Assembly: GCA_021018995.1 (NCBI GenBank)
Contig: CM037595.1
Coordinates: forward strand, 89,546,991 to 89,610,990
Length of the DNA: 64,000 bases
Origin: Chloranthus sessilifolius
Taxonomy: Eukaryota > Streptophyta > Magnoliopsida > Chloranthales > Chloranthaceae
Reading direction: 5' to 3'
Positions within the stretch are counted from its first letter, which is position 1; every line of letters starts with the position of its first letter. The position numbers and the translations under genes were made by a program. Of this stretch, positions 22,492 through 35,110 are shown piece by piece. The notes beneath the pieces were generated by a model. The model had not been told where the DNA came from, made no database searches, and saw only the letters and a program-made list of their open reading frames with translations.

Positions 22492-23790
22492 ATGTCGTGG
22501 GCAATGGATCCGGCATACGCCGATCCTGATTCATCCCCGCCACATTCCCCAACTCATTCCCACACGGAAGAAATTTTCACATCCATACCCCTCATCCAAT
22601 CCCCATTTACCGTCACCGGACCCTTCGGTGCACCCATTTTCCCGTCCACCACCGCTCAAAACACCCAAAATCCGACACCCCCTTCCCCCTCATTTTCCCA
22701 AACCATGCCCCTTCCCCCCTCCATGGCCATTCCAAACCCATCACATCCTTCATCCACATTCACCCAAAATCCACCCTATATGTCACCATATGCTTTCCCC
22801 ACCTCAACCCCAAATTCATCCCATCTTCTTACCACATCAAACATACCCCTCTCATCCCCATCTAATCCAAACATACCACACTCTTTCACCCAAGTCATGA
22901 ACAATCCTCCCATATCCATTTCACATCCTTCCCCTAATCCCAATCCATCATACATCCCCCCATCCACCCGGGTCATGCCCAATTCTTCCCATATGCCCAC
23001 CCCATCAATGCCCCATGCTCCCCCTCCATCAAATATGCCCTATTCACCCATCCCACCACCCAATCCGATGGCCATGATGATGAGATGTGGAAGGCCTACA
23101 ATACATGGAAGGCTTCACAGGACAGCCTCCCTCACCCACCCCTCACAAGCCCACCTCATACATTCCCACATCTCCATACCCCTCTTTCCCAAAGTTCTCA
23201 CCAACCCCCTATCATCCATACCATTCAAGGAGGCCCAATGGGCCATACCCACCAAGGCCCAATGGCCCAAACCCCTCCAAACTCCTTACCCTATATCCAA
23301 ACCCAACAAGGCCCAAACCTTGGACCCCTCATACCCATACCCTCCACAATTCTCTCAATATCCCACTCACACACAACCCTCATACCCGAGCTTAGGCGGG
23401 AACCTGGTACCTACCCTTCATCAACCCCAATTCACCCGCCCCCATGCACCTCAAGGCCATCCCCAAATATCCCTCCAAACCCAATGGCCTCACTAAGTCT
23501 TAAACCAAAATCCAACTCCTGCTCATCCCATCACCCCACAGAATTTCCCTCACATACAATGGTCCAACCCGACACCCATTCAATCCATTCAGCACCAACA
23601 AGAGAATCTCACCCTCGCTCCACCATATGTAGATCCACAATATGAGGATGAGATCAGGAACGACAAAGCTTACACAGGGGCACTCACCAACATCAATCCT
23701 CCACCCGTAATCGCCAACCCCCCGGCAGCACAAAGTGAATGGAGACCGACCGTTGAAAAGGCAGCCTCGTCGTCTAAGGAATCAGAACAG
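22492..23790 (+). pseudogene. Element D proline-rich ORF upstream of gag core
   Basis: A first stretch of 334 codons is extremely rich in Pro, Ser, His, Thr and Asn (for example SPPHSPTHSHTEE). The coding strand is C-rich and G-poor. It lies just before, and probably leads into, the gag core. It may be the N-terminal extension of gag or the extra ORF known from Ogre elements. Fossil. Confidence 0.55.
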
Positions 23791-23799
23791 CTGAAAGAA

Positions 23800-25010
23800 C
23801 AACTAGACAAGACCCAATTGATGAAAATGGGCGGAGCTGAGATCCACACCACGGACTTTTCCGATTTGTGCCTACTCTCCGAAGTCCCCTTACCCCTAAA
23901 ATTCAAAGTACCAATCTTCGATAAATATAACTGCACGGGGAACCCCATCGCACATCTCAAGTCCTACTGCGGGGACATGTGCCAGTATGGGGAAGATGAG
24001 CGTTTGCTCATAAAGGTCTTTCAAAAGAGCCTCACGGGTCCCGCTTTGAGGTGGTTCACTTCTTTGGAGCCTTCCATGATCAAAACGTGGAGGATCTGAC
24101 CCACCTATTCCAAGAGCAATATGTTTACAACATAGACATTGAACCCCGCAAGTCAGATTTAACTCGCTTGAAACAGAAACCCGGCGAGACGTTTAGCGAC
24201 TACATTGGGCGGTGGAGAGCATTGGCATCTCAGGTCCGAAACATAATACCTGATGATGAGCAAATCGAGATGATTTCGAAAAACACCCCACCGATCATTT
24301 CAGACTTCCTAGTATACCAACAGCAATCTAGCTTTGCTGATTCGGTAAGAAATGCCAGCCATTGCAAGGACGCAATCAGAGAAGGGCGTTTGAGCAAGAA
24401 TGGGCCCGGTGGGGCCAGTGGGGTTCGGAGGTTCGCTGAACAGGGGAATGATAGAAGAACTGGGGCGGATATTCAGGCAGTCGTAAATACGCGACCCAAT
24501 ACCAGCATAACCCCATTCCAATTTAAGGCAGCACAAGCAACTCCAGTCCGAAGCGAGCCGATACAAAGAACCGAAAATGGGCAAGGGGCACAAATGACCC
24601 CAGAACAGAGAAGGGTCCGTTTCGATCGGGTCTTCACCCCTTTATAACAATCTTTGAACGTCTTGCTGTCGTTGTTACTGCACTCCAGCCACGGCCTCCG
24701 CCAAATCTTATTCCGAGGAATTACGACCTAAATACCCATTGTAATTTCCATCAAGGACCAGGCCACCCAACTGATCGCTGCTTCGCTTTGAAGCACGCGA
24801 TACAAGACTTGATAGAAGCCGATAAGATCATCCCTCTGGCACTTCCCCAAGCCAATCAGCATGCCAACATTCACCAGGTGCCCCTACCCCCACACCCACC
24901 AGGAGGGGCAGGCCCAAAACCGACTATCAGCACACTGGAAAAAGATAATGAGGAGTTTGATCCGTCGAATTATATCCACGCCTAGGGAGATGTTATAGCA
25001 CCGCTGCAGA
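23800..25010 (+). pseudogene. Element D gag (fossil)
   Basis: The capsid-like core reads PLPLKFKVPIFDKYNCTGNP ... KSLTGPALRWFTSL, then VYNIDIEPRKSDLTRLKQK and GETFSDYIGRWRALASQV. This is the pattern of Tat-lineage gag. A Pro/His-rich tail follows towards 25000. Confidence 0.8.
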
Positions 25011-25540
25011 GAAATCGAGAAGATGGAAGTATTGGGGTGATTGAACCCTTGAATTTGACTGATTACTTTCCTAACCCCGCACCATAAACGGAACTCTTAG
25101 ATCTTAGAACCTATTTTCCATTGCCAGCTCCCGTCAACTATGTACGAATCAATTCCTATCAACCGTACAAAGCCACCCCCGCCAACAACCCACTGGCCGA
25201 TTGTGTCCCCTATCCGCCACCATCACCAATCAATTATCAATGGCCTACCCCTGCCATATCACCCCCCATATAATCATCCACCACCCCCAATAACCCCCTT
25301 TGGCCCACCTTCTCCACCCTTCCAGAAATTAACCAAGTATTATCCACCCTTCCCAAGCCATCAGTACAAACACATCAAATACCCGCAATCATTCCTTTCC
25401 AGATACCAAGACTAACTTATGATCCTTATCAAGTCCCGCTCAGCTATGAACAAACAAATGTCAATACCGGCAGCAACAGGGAATGAGCAGTTGATTTTGT
25501 CACCAGGTCAGGGAAGATCTCCAAGCAACCAGATGCACCG
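25011..25540 (+). other. Element D gag-protease linker, left of insertion C
   Basis: A proline-rich, C-rich stretch (PPPPTTHWPIVSP near 25170) leads up to the insertion point of element C. ACCG at 25537-25540 is the left target duplication. Confidence 0.5.
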
Positions 25541-26245
25541 TGTCATGGAGTTACTCTTTGCGACATAATCTCTCGTGTGGCAACTAGCTTTCCCGAACTA
25601 GATTAGCCTATTCACGTTTCAAACCTGCATAGTAACGCATTAGGTTAGAAACTATGCAGATTCCCGAATGCAAATACTATAGCGATACGCAGCAACTAGT
25701 ATAGGGGCAGCCTCACATAGGGTTAGGGTTCGCACCGTGGATGGTGGTTGTGAACCACCAAACACGATGGCTCCAGCGCACAACGCGACTAGAGCGACCC
25801 AACACCTATGCGAAGTCCGGATGCATGAACTCAAGCCCACAAGGCTATCGTACACGTTCCATAGGGGATCACTTAGGCCAGCGACACGTCACGTGGTTGT
25901 TAGATCACTTCCCCATACATATGGTTTAAACACCAACATAGGCCAAATGACGGAAGGACCTCAAACGTATTGGTTTGGCATACTTTACTGTTACCACCGC
26001 AACGCCCCGCATTGCTCCCCCCGCATGACTATGTTGTCCGTGTCGCGACCGTGTCACGACCCATTTTGCCACCATGCCGCGTGCCCTCATGGCCCACGAC
26101 CGAAGCTCTCGAAGTACCTATGGCGAAGCCCTCATGGCTTGGCGACGCGTCGACGATGCCCCAGCTTCAATCCACCAATGCTACAACACTAGTGGCACAA
26201 GTGGCCCTGCGGCTGACTCGGATGGCCACGCCGCGAGCCATCACA
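25541..26245 (-). repeat. Element C 3' LTR
   Basis: 705 bp; on the minus strand it begins TGTGATGGCTCGCGG next to the polypurine tract AGTAGGGGAGGA (26246-26257) and ends ACTCCATGACA. Confidence 0.9.
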
Positions 26246-26339
26246 TCCTCCCCTACTTAGTTGCGTTGACGTCCTCGTCGACGCGCTTCAAGTACTTCCT
26301 CAGAGCGGCTTGAAAGGATGGTTGGATACTCTCAAGTTC

Positions 26340-29300
26340 CTAAATAATTTCGGCCTCAGGTAGGCCTTTCCACTTCAAAAGGTATTCCACAGGAAATTCA
26401 TTATGACTGCCATCTTCCCGATTACTGTGTATGTGAGCTAGGATCTCTTCAACCTGTCTCTTCAACTGTAAATCGGCATCTGGTGCGACTCGAGTCGACA
26501 AACTTCTCCCTGGGTTATTCAGATTTCTTTTATATGGCTTTAAGCAACTGACGTGAAATACATGATGCATTCTCAGTCGGGGAGGAAGTTGCACTCGAAA
26601 TGAGACATCATTAATCCTTTTCGTGATTGGGAATGGCTCATCGTACTTACGAACTAATACTGTGTGTTTTCTTCTGAAAAATTTGAGTTGCTTCGGATTA
26701 AGCTTTACCAAAACTTCATCACCTACATGCAACTCGGTTGGCCATCGACCCTGATCGCCCACTTCTTCATTCACTTAGCGGCCTTTTCCAGATAGGCCCT
26801 AGCGATCTCTGCGTTTCTCTGCCACTCTTTGGCAAGATGGTAGGCTGCCGGACTCGATCTAGTATATCCCATTGTAATTGTATGTGGTGTAAACGGTTGC
26901 TAGCCAGTTGTTAATTCGAATGGACTCTTATTTGAGGCTGAACTCTTCTGCAGATTATAACAAAACTGTGCCACGTCCAATAGCTGAACCCAATTCTTCT
27001 GGTTGGCACTCACAAAATGTCTCAAATACTGTTTCAAAATAGCATTCACCCTTTTTGTCTAACCGTCCGTTTGAGGATGCATGCTGGATGAGAAGTTCAG
27101 CTTTGTCCCCAGGAGCTGGAATACTTCCGACCAAAACTTGCTAGCAAATCGTGGATCCTTATCACTGACAATCACTTACGGCACTCCCCAATATTTCACA
27201 ACATTGCTAACAAATAATCGTGCAGCCTGCTCTGCATTATAGTTCAATGGTGCCGGAATGAATGTAGCGTACTTCAAAAACCGATCCACAACTACTAGGA
27301 TGGACCCGAGTGTCCCTACTTTTGGCAACGCAGATATGAAGTCAAGGGAGACGCTCTCCCATGGTCGCGATGGCACGGGTAAAGGCTGCAGGAGTCCAAA
27401 TGTCAGACAGGTCCTGACATATTCCTCTACATCCTCTTCCATCTTGGGCCAATAAAAACGCCTCTCCAACGAGGGGAGCTGCGGTGAATTCCCGGATGAC
27501 CAGCCCACAATGTGTCATGACATTCTTTAAGGAGTTATTTCCTAAGTTCACTTTCGGCACATAGAAATGACCCCCCTTGGTCACCAACAGTCCTTCCTCA
27601 GTCCAAAACCGTCGTGTTCTCCCCTCTTGTATTTGCTGTAGGATGGTCCTCGCAAGAGGATCAAACTTCACCCCATTGCGTTGCCGGTCGGGGATAGTAG
27701 AACTGATGCGGCTAACTGCGTCCTGTTCTTTAATTTTTAACGCTGCTAACTGAACTTTCAATGCTACTAACTCCGCTTTACGGCTCAAAGCGTCTGCGAC
27801 TTGGTTGGTCCTGCCAAGCTTGTACACCAAGTCCAAATCAAACTCGGCTAAGAAGTCTTGCCAACGGGCCTGTTTCGGCGATAATTTCTTTTGTGTCTGA
27901 AAGTAGTTGGTCGCCACATTATCAGTCATCACTAGGAACTTGGACCCAAGTAGGTAGTGCCTCCAATCCTCAAACAGTGTACTACTGCCGTCATCTCCTT
28001 CTCTTGAATCAGTATCATTCGCCGCGGTATCATTCTGCATTAATACTCCTCCTATCGCATAGTCAGAGGCATCTGTGTGTACCTCAAATGGCTTAGAGTG
28101 ATCATGTAGCTTCAGCACGGGGTCACTCATGACCACCGATTTTAAATCCTCGAATGCCCTCTGGCACTTCTCCCACCACTGCCATGGCCGATCCTTCTTC
28201 AAAAGGTCTGTCAGTGGTGCCGCACAGTGTGAATAACCAGGGATGAACCTTCTGTAACAATTGACAAGGCCGAAAAATGACTGTAGCTCGGTCAACCCTT
28301 CTGGCACTCTCCACTCTTGGATTGCACGAACTTTCTCAAGGTCCATGCTAATGCTTCCTCCCCCAACGCGGTGCTCCAAGAATATGATCTATTCTTGCGC
28401 AAATGAGCACTTCTTCTTCACATAAAGTTGGTTCTCTCGAAGAACATTGAAGATGGTTTGGAGGCGGACGAGATCTTCTTCCAAGGTGTTGCTGTATACA
28501 ACGATATCGTCCAGATACACCACCACGAACTTGTCGAGGTAAGGGTGGAACAACTCATTCATCAGGGTGCAGAAGGTGGCTGGGGCATTAGTCAGCCCAA
28601 AGGGCATCACTAGAAACTCAAAGGCCCTGTACCTGGTCACACGGGTAGTCTTGCTTTCATCTCCCTCGGCGATACGCACCTGATAGTAGCCAGATCTCAA
28701 GTCCAGCTTGGTAAAGTACCTCGCACTGCCCAACTGATCAAAAAAATCTGCAATCAATGGCACTGGATACTTATACTTGACGGTGACCTTATTCAACACC
28801 CTATAGTCGATGCATAATTGAAGGCTACCGTCACGTTTCTTCTAAAATAGGAGCGGAGCGCCGAATTGAGCTTTCGACGATCGAACAAACCCGGCCCCCA
28901 ATAACTCGTCTAACTGCCGACGCAACTCGACGAACTCTGGAGGAGCCATTCTATAGGAAGCTTTAGCCTGCGGCTTCGCACCTGGTTCCAACTCGATTCG
29001 ATGGTCCACTGATCTCCTTGGTGGCAACACCTTTGGCAATTTTGGCGGCATGATATCTTGGAATTCCCTGAGTTTTCCTGGCACGCAGTCTAGCACAATC
29101 TCTGTCCGCCCCATCGCGTTCTCTTCTATCAGTGTAGCAAGAAATGTAGGTTCCCCCCTCTTTAGTCCCTTCTTTAACTGAAGTGTTTGAGATAAACTCA
29201 TCACCTTCCACTTCTTTGCCTTTCTTAATGACTGGGATCATGTAAGGGGTTTCTTCTCCGAACATGCACACTGACTCGAGGTACTGCATGGGCACCGCTT

Positions 29301-29707
29301 TAGCCTGGTGTAAGAGCTCCAACCCAAGGACAACCTTGAAATCATCTATCTGTACGGCCATAAAGTTCGTTGCTCCGATCCACGACCCTATCTGCACAGG
29401 TACGCCCTTTGCTATTCCGGCAATGGGGTGCGCTTTCGAGTTCACGGCCTTTATGCAGCTGGAGTCTTGCTCCAGTTTCAATCCTAGACGACGTGTTTCT
29501 TTATCTGCAATGAAGTTATGCGTCGCCCCCGTGTCAACCATGGCACAACTATTTTTTCCGTTGATGTACATCAGTCCCTTGGGCGCAACTGTCTTTCCCT
29601 TCTCTACCTGCCCCTTTATGGCATTCAGCAACCTAAGTGCCCCCATTCTTGGCTCATCGACAGCAGGAGGTGGAGGAGCACTGGCGGACCCCTGTAGATC
29701 ATTCAAC
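26340..29707 (-). pseudogene. Element C pol: protease, RT, RNase H, integrase, chromodomain (fossil)
   Basis: Protease has MVDTGATHNFIADKE (about 29540). RT has [14 protein letters not shown] and the box [11 protein letters not shown] (about 28500). RNase H ends NQVADALSRK (about 27775). Integrase follows with EYVRTC and LDFISALPKVG (about 27320-27430). The C-terminal chromodomain reads FPVEYLLKWKGLPEAE (about 26345-26400). A chromodomain after integrase defines the chromovirus clade and guides integration to chromatin. Confidence 0.85.
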
Positions 29708-30485
29708 GATTGTTTCTATGGGCAATCTTTCACCCGATGTGGCCCTCCGCATAGAAAGCAACCCGACTTAGGCGCATAATTAGCTGATTAGGCAGACTTG
29801 ACATGAGACTCTTTCCCGTGCGACTTCTTTTCGTGCCCACCGCTCTTGCTCTTTTTATTGGCTTTCATCAGATTCTTTGAACCACTTTTGTTCTCATGCG
29901 GCCTTTTCTTGCCCTGGTCCGACGGCCCAAAGTCAGTTAGTCGCTCTCTGACTCTGCGCAGCAGATCTTGTACCCTAAATACATGCGATTCGTCTCGACC
30001 ACAGCTTTAGCCCTTCGAGGAAGTAGAACAATTTATCCTTCTCGAACATATCCTTGATGTCCAACATCAAGGCGGAGAATTGCTTAACATATTCTCTCAC
30101 AGTGCTTGTGCTGCAGCTTCTGTAGTTTATGTCGGGCAATGAACTCGATGTTTTCGGGCAAGAACTAAGCTTTCAATTCTCTCCTTAGATCTTCCCAAGT
30201 GTTAACGACGCAGCGCCCACACTGTATGTCTTCGTACCGCGTACGCCACCACAGCTTGGCATCTCCCTCTAGATACAGGGTTGCAGTGACCACCTTCATA
30301 TCCTCTGTGGCGAGTGGGACGACACGGAAATGCTGCTCCATGTCCCACAAGAAATTCTCCAATTCTTTGGCGTCGCGAGCTCCCCCATAGCATCGCGGCT
30401 CAGGTATCTTAACCTTTCGTTGGGGAGCTTCTGGCTGCTGAGCAGCACCAAACCCAATCGCCCTCATCAAGACGTTCATCTTGGT
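29708..30485 (-). pseudogene. Element C gag (fossil)
   Basis: It includes MNVLMRAIGFGAAQQ, the capsid-like FLWDMEQHFRVVPLA ... YLEGDAKLWWRTRY, and a zinc knuckle CFLCGGPHRVKDC at about 29715-29760. Confidence 0.8.
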
Positions 30486-30706
30486 GGTCAGGTCATCGAA
30501 CTATGAACGAAGGGCTTCGACGGTGCCCCTCGTATCCTCGGTAAGGATTTCCACGTTCTCCGCTAACGTGGCATGGTTCACTTCCTACCTATTCACAAGT
30601 GCAACCACAGACTCTATCTGTTCCGTTCAAGCTTTCAAATCATCTAACCGTTCCCTTGTACGCCTTCGCGTATCACCACTGCTTATGCCAGTGTCGGTCA
30701 TCTTTA

Positions 30707-30719
30707 GGCTCTGATACCA
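30707..30719 (-). other. Element C primer-binding site
   Basis: On the minus strand TGGTATCAGAGCC lies two bases after the LTR end; initiator-Met-tRNA type. Confidence 0.88.
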
Positions 30720-30721
30720 AA

Positions 30722-31428
30722 TGTCACGGAGTTACTCTTTGCAACGTAATCTCTCGTGCGGCAACTAGCTTTCCCGAACTAGATCAGCCTATTCACGTTT
30801 CAAACCTGCACAGTAACGCATTAGGTTAGAAACTATGCAGATTCCCGAATGCAAATACTATAGCGATACGCAGCGACTAGTATAGGGGCAGCCCCACATA
30901 AGGTTAGGGTCTGCACCGTGAATGGTGGTTATGAACCACCAAACACGATGGCCCCAGCGCACGACGCGACTAGAGCGACCAAACACCTATGGAAGGCCCG
31001 GATGAACGAACTCAAGCCCACAAAGCTATCGTACACGCTCCGTAGGAGATCACTTAGGCCAGCGACACGTCACGTGGCTGTTAGCTCACTTCCCCATATA
31101 TATGGTTTAAACACCAACATAGGCCAAATAACGGGAGGACCTCAAACGTATTAGTTTGACATACTTTACTGTTACCACCGCAACGCCCTGCATCGCTCCC
31201 CCCGCATGACTATGTTGCGTCCGTGTCGCGGCCGTGTCACGACCCATTCTGCTACCATGCCACGTGCCCTCATGGCCCACGACCGAAGCTCTCGGAGTAC
31301 CTATGGCGAAGCCCTCATGGCTTGGTGACGCGACGACGATGCCCCAGCTTCAATCCACTAATGTCGCAACACTAGTGACACAAGTGGCCCTGCAGCTGAC
31401 CCGGATGGCCACGCCGCGAGGCGTCACA
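30722..31428 (-). repeat. Element C 5' LTR
   Basis: 707 bp; on the minus strand it begins TGTGACGCCTCGCGG (31428) and ends ACTCCGTGACA (30722). Confidence 0.9.
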
Positions 31429-31432
31429 ACCG

Positions 31433-32900
31433 ACACCAGCGCCAGCCCGACCAGAGGGGAAGAAAGATGCTACGGCGGTAAACCCCTTTGAGAAGATGAG
31501 CCGAGAGCACTTACTTGAGACTTAGCTAAGGAGAATGTCGGCCCATATCACAGTCTGGGATCTGTTAATGACATCCCCACTCCATTTTCAAGCTCTTATG
31601 GGGGCGTTAAAAAATGCACGTGTCTCTTCAAGTGAGTCTAGATGAAGTCGGGTAAATAATCGGGCAGGTGATAGCTCTCAATGCCATCTCTTTTTCGAAT
31701 ACCGATTTACCGGAGGAGGGAAATAATCATTCTAAATCCCTCAATATCACTGTAGAAGTTGTGTGCCCTCTAAGAACAACTATCAAGATAGGGGTAGATC
31801 CTTGTATATTGAGGCCGACAAAAACCAGTGCCAGAGGTTTTGATAACACGAGGAGAGAGATAATCGGAAAAGTCGATCTTGAGCTCGTAATTGGGCCAAT
31901 GACCTTCGCCATACTATTCCAAGTAATGGACATTAAGTCCTCCTTCAACCTGTTATTAGGGCGTCCTTGGTTACATGAAATCGGGGCAATGCCGTCAACA
32001 TTACATCAGAAGCTCAAATTTGTGTCTGGGCAGAAGATCATCACCATCATAGGTGAAGGGCATGATGAAAAGGAGAAAGTCGCCCACGACATTGAGAACC
32101 CCAAAGTGTTAGATATTCTGCATACGACCTAGGATACAGACCTCCACAACTTCGAGTATGAGGTATCAATGGTAATCCCGGAGCCCCCAGAAAGCATCAC
32201 ATTGAAAGCCGGAGACGGAATGGTCGCGGTTGTGGCCATGCTCCAGAAATGGGGCTATCAGAAAGGTAAAGTGCTGGGATCCCGATTACAAGGCATAAGA
32301 GAACCAGTTAGGGCCAAGGGTGCCCAACAAATAAGATTTGGGTTACGTCACCGAAGAAGTCAGAGAGGCCAAGGAGAAGGCCCGAGCAATTACTACAGCA
32401 AAAGCCTGGGGAATCAATTTAGAAGAGGAACCCCGCCCTAGACCTCACATCAGGGAGACCTTTGTAAACGCAGGGATCATGAAGATCGATCGGAATGAGT
32501 CAACGCATTTAACCCAGCACAAACCAACAGCCCCCGTCCACCCCACCAATCCTCAAATTATCCCTCCCAACCTGGAAGTAGACCTAGCGGCTCTGTCCCT
32601 CTTTGAGGAAGAGTTTTCTATACCTGCACAATCTCCCCCTATGGTAAACCACCACAGGACCTTGCTGACGTTTGTGGACAGAGTCTCAGACGAACCCAAG
32701 ATTCACATGATGGTAGTCGACTCCAACGAATTATATCAGTCAACCCCCTCCATTCAAACAGGTAAAGGAGCAGTACCACAGGTACGTAATTGAACGTCTG
32801 TACCCCAAACTCTGGAAGCGGCAAGTGGCCTGAACTTCGACGCCCGTTTCCAAAAAAAAAAACCCTATAAAAAGTGAGATGAGCCCTTGGCAGGCAATAC
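31433..32900 (+). pseudogene. Element D protease and G-patch-like segment (fossil)
   Basis: The protease region at 31668-32130 (LEEGN-like lead, FDNTRREIIGKVDLEL, FQVMDIKSSFNLLLGRPWLH) is typical of Tat elements. At 32220-32345 MLQKWGYQKGKVLGSRLQGI, followed by EPV and RFGL, resembles the glycine-rich G-patch reported in related pol polyproteins. Both continue the D reading direction after insertion C. Confidence 0.75.
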
Positions 32901-32989
32901 CATGTACATATAGGGGCTCTCTTTGCCAAGAGCCAATTTCCGAAGAAAATAAAAATCTCAAAAACATAGAAAAAATGTAAAAACCAAAA

Positions 32990-34650
32990 ATATTGTCTTT
33001 CAAATTTCCGAATAAAGTCAAAGAAAAAGATGCCTTAATCGAAATCCCCGTCCCAAGTGAAATCGACCCCTTTCCTGTGGAAATACAAGAAGAGGTAGGA
33101 GTCACGAGTCTGGACGAGGAAATCCCTACTGAAAAGCTTCCCAATGAACTCCTTGAGCGGTTTGCCAACTTTGAGCATGGTCCTACCCCTATCGTCGAAG
33201 AAACGGAGGACGTCAACCTTGGGACCGAGCAGATTCCCAGAATCACCAAGATCGGAACGTTAGTCTCCCGAGGAAAGAAAAAACATGATTGATTTCCTTC
33301 GGTCATACCAAGACGTCTTCGCATGGTCGTACGAGGACATGCCTAGTTTGGACACCGATTTGGTCGAGCATGAGCTACCACTCTACCCTGAAATCAAGCT
33401 AGTCAAGCAGAAGTTGAGACGTCTCCGACCAGAATGGATGCTAAAAGTAAAGGACGAGAACATCAAGTAATATGACGCGGGATTTCTCATGGTCTCCAAG
33501 TACCCGCAATGGCTAGGCAACATCGTCCCTGTACCGAAAAAGGATGGAGGTCAACATGTGCATCGACTTTAGAAACCTGAACAAAGCGAGCCCAAAGGAT
33601 GACTTTCCTTTGCCACACATCGACATCTTGGTCGATAACACCGCTAAACATGAGATGCTCTCATTTATGGACGGATTCTCTGGATACAATCAGATCAAAA
33701 TGGTAAAGGCGGACCGAGAAAAGACGGCATTCATCACCCCCTGAGGAACTTTCAACTACCGAGTCATGTCGTTCGGATTAAAGAACACCGGCGCAACATC
33801 CTAAAGAGCGATGATGGCATTGTTCCACGACATGATGCACCGAGAGATTGAGGTGTACATCGACGATATGATCGCCAAGTCACCAAAGAGAAGTGACCAT
33901 TTGATAAACCTCCAAAAGCTGTTTGAGAGGCCGAGAAAATATAGGTTACGTCTGAATCCTCATAAATGAGCATTCGACGCCATATCAGGAAAGTTGCTAG
34001 GGTACATCATCAGCAGGAGAGGTATCGAGGTGGACCCAATCAAGGTAAAGGCCATCATAGAAATGCTACCGCCATCTACCGAGGAGGTCAGAGGGTTCTT
34101 AGGCAGAATACAGTACATCAGCCGATTCATTGCGCAACTCACTCCCATCTACACACTGATCTTCAAATTACTAAGAAAAGATTCACCAGTTGAGTGGAAC
34201 GACGACTGCCAGGCAGCATTCGATAGGATCAAGGGTTATCTCCTCAATCCACCAGTCTTAGTGCCACCCGAGCCAAGGAGGCCCCTCTTAATGTATCTCT
34301 CCACTACCGAAGTTTCGATGGGATGTGTCCTAGGGCAGTATGATGAGACAAGAAGAAGAGAGCAAACCATCTACACTACCTGAGCAAGAAATTTACTGAT
34401 TACGAGACACGCTATTCTCATCTGGAGAAAGCATGTCTTGCTCTCGTATGGGCTATACAGAGGCTCCGCATTACTTACTATCCCAAGTTGTTCTACTCCT
34501 AGCACGAATGGATCCATTGAAGTACCTATTCGAAAAGCCGGCTCTCACTGGCTAAACCGCTCGCTGGCAGCTCCTACTGTTCGAATTCAACATCACGTAC
34601 GTCACTCAGAAGGGGCAGGCGCTAGCTAATCATCTTGCCGACAATCCCTT
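32990..34650 (+). pseudogene. Element D reverse transcriptase and RNase H (fossil)
   Basis: The entry reads DVFAWSYEDMPSLD (33315) and VKQKLRRLRPEW. The RT core has MCIDFRNLNKASPKDDFPLP (33550), MDGFSGYNQIKM and EVYIDDMIAKS (about 33855). The connection and first RNase H follow with LGYIISRRGIEVDP and FLGRIQYISRFIA. Several interruptions. Confidence 0.85.
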
Positions 34651-34659
34651 ACTGGATTA

Positions 34660-35110
34660 TGAGCCTTTGATAAACGAATTCCCGGACGAGGATATTTTGT
34701 TTATGATAGAGGACGATACCGCAGAGGAAGCAGAAGAATCATGGGTAATGCACTTTGACGAGGCATCAAATGCAAAAGGTCAAGGAGTCGGCGTTATTCT
34801 GATTTTGCCAAAAGGATCCCACGCACCAATCTCCATCAAACTCAATCTCCCCTATACTAACAGCATGGCTGAATATGAAGCTTGTGCAGCCGGCCTACAG
34901 GCAGCTTTGGACCTGAACGTAACTCATCTCAGAGTATTTGGCGCCTCGCAACTGATCATATGTCAGACAAACGGGGATTGAAAGACAAAAGATGAGAAGC
35001 TGATCCCATACCATGAGCACCTCGAAGATCTGATAGCATGCTTCAAGGATGTTACTTTTTCTTATGTCCCACGGATAAGGAATCGCTTTGCCGATGCGCT
35101 AGGCATCGAT
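34660..35110 (+). pseudogene. Element D second RNase H (archaeal-type)
   Basis: WVMHFDEASNAKGQGVGVIL, then YTNSMAEYEACAAGLQAAL and LRVFGASQLI, match the extra RNase H known only in Tat-lineage plant retrotransposons, lying between the usual RNase H and integrase. Confidence 0.8.

Larger units (their letters stand above)
25541..31428 (-). mobile_element. Element C: chromovirus (Ty3/gypsy), nested in D
   Basis: The LTRs at 25541-26245 and 30722-31428 are flanked by ACCG (25537-25540 and 31429-31432). On the minus strand the internal order is primer site, gag, protease, RT, RNase H, integrase, chromodomain and polypurine tract. The length of 5.9 kb is usual for a chromovirus. By eye the LTRs are about 93% alike, so it inserted a few million years ago at common plant rates, after D. 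It is broken, with several reading-frame interruptions. Confidence 0.92.

Noticed and set aside
22367-23645. Overlapping proline-rich open stretches in other frames
   Set aside because: They are by-products of the C-rich, G-poor sequence; only the frame leading to gag is kept.
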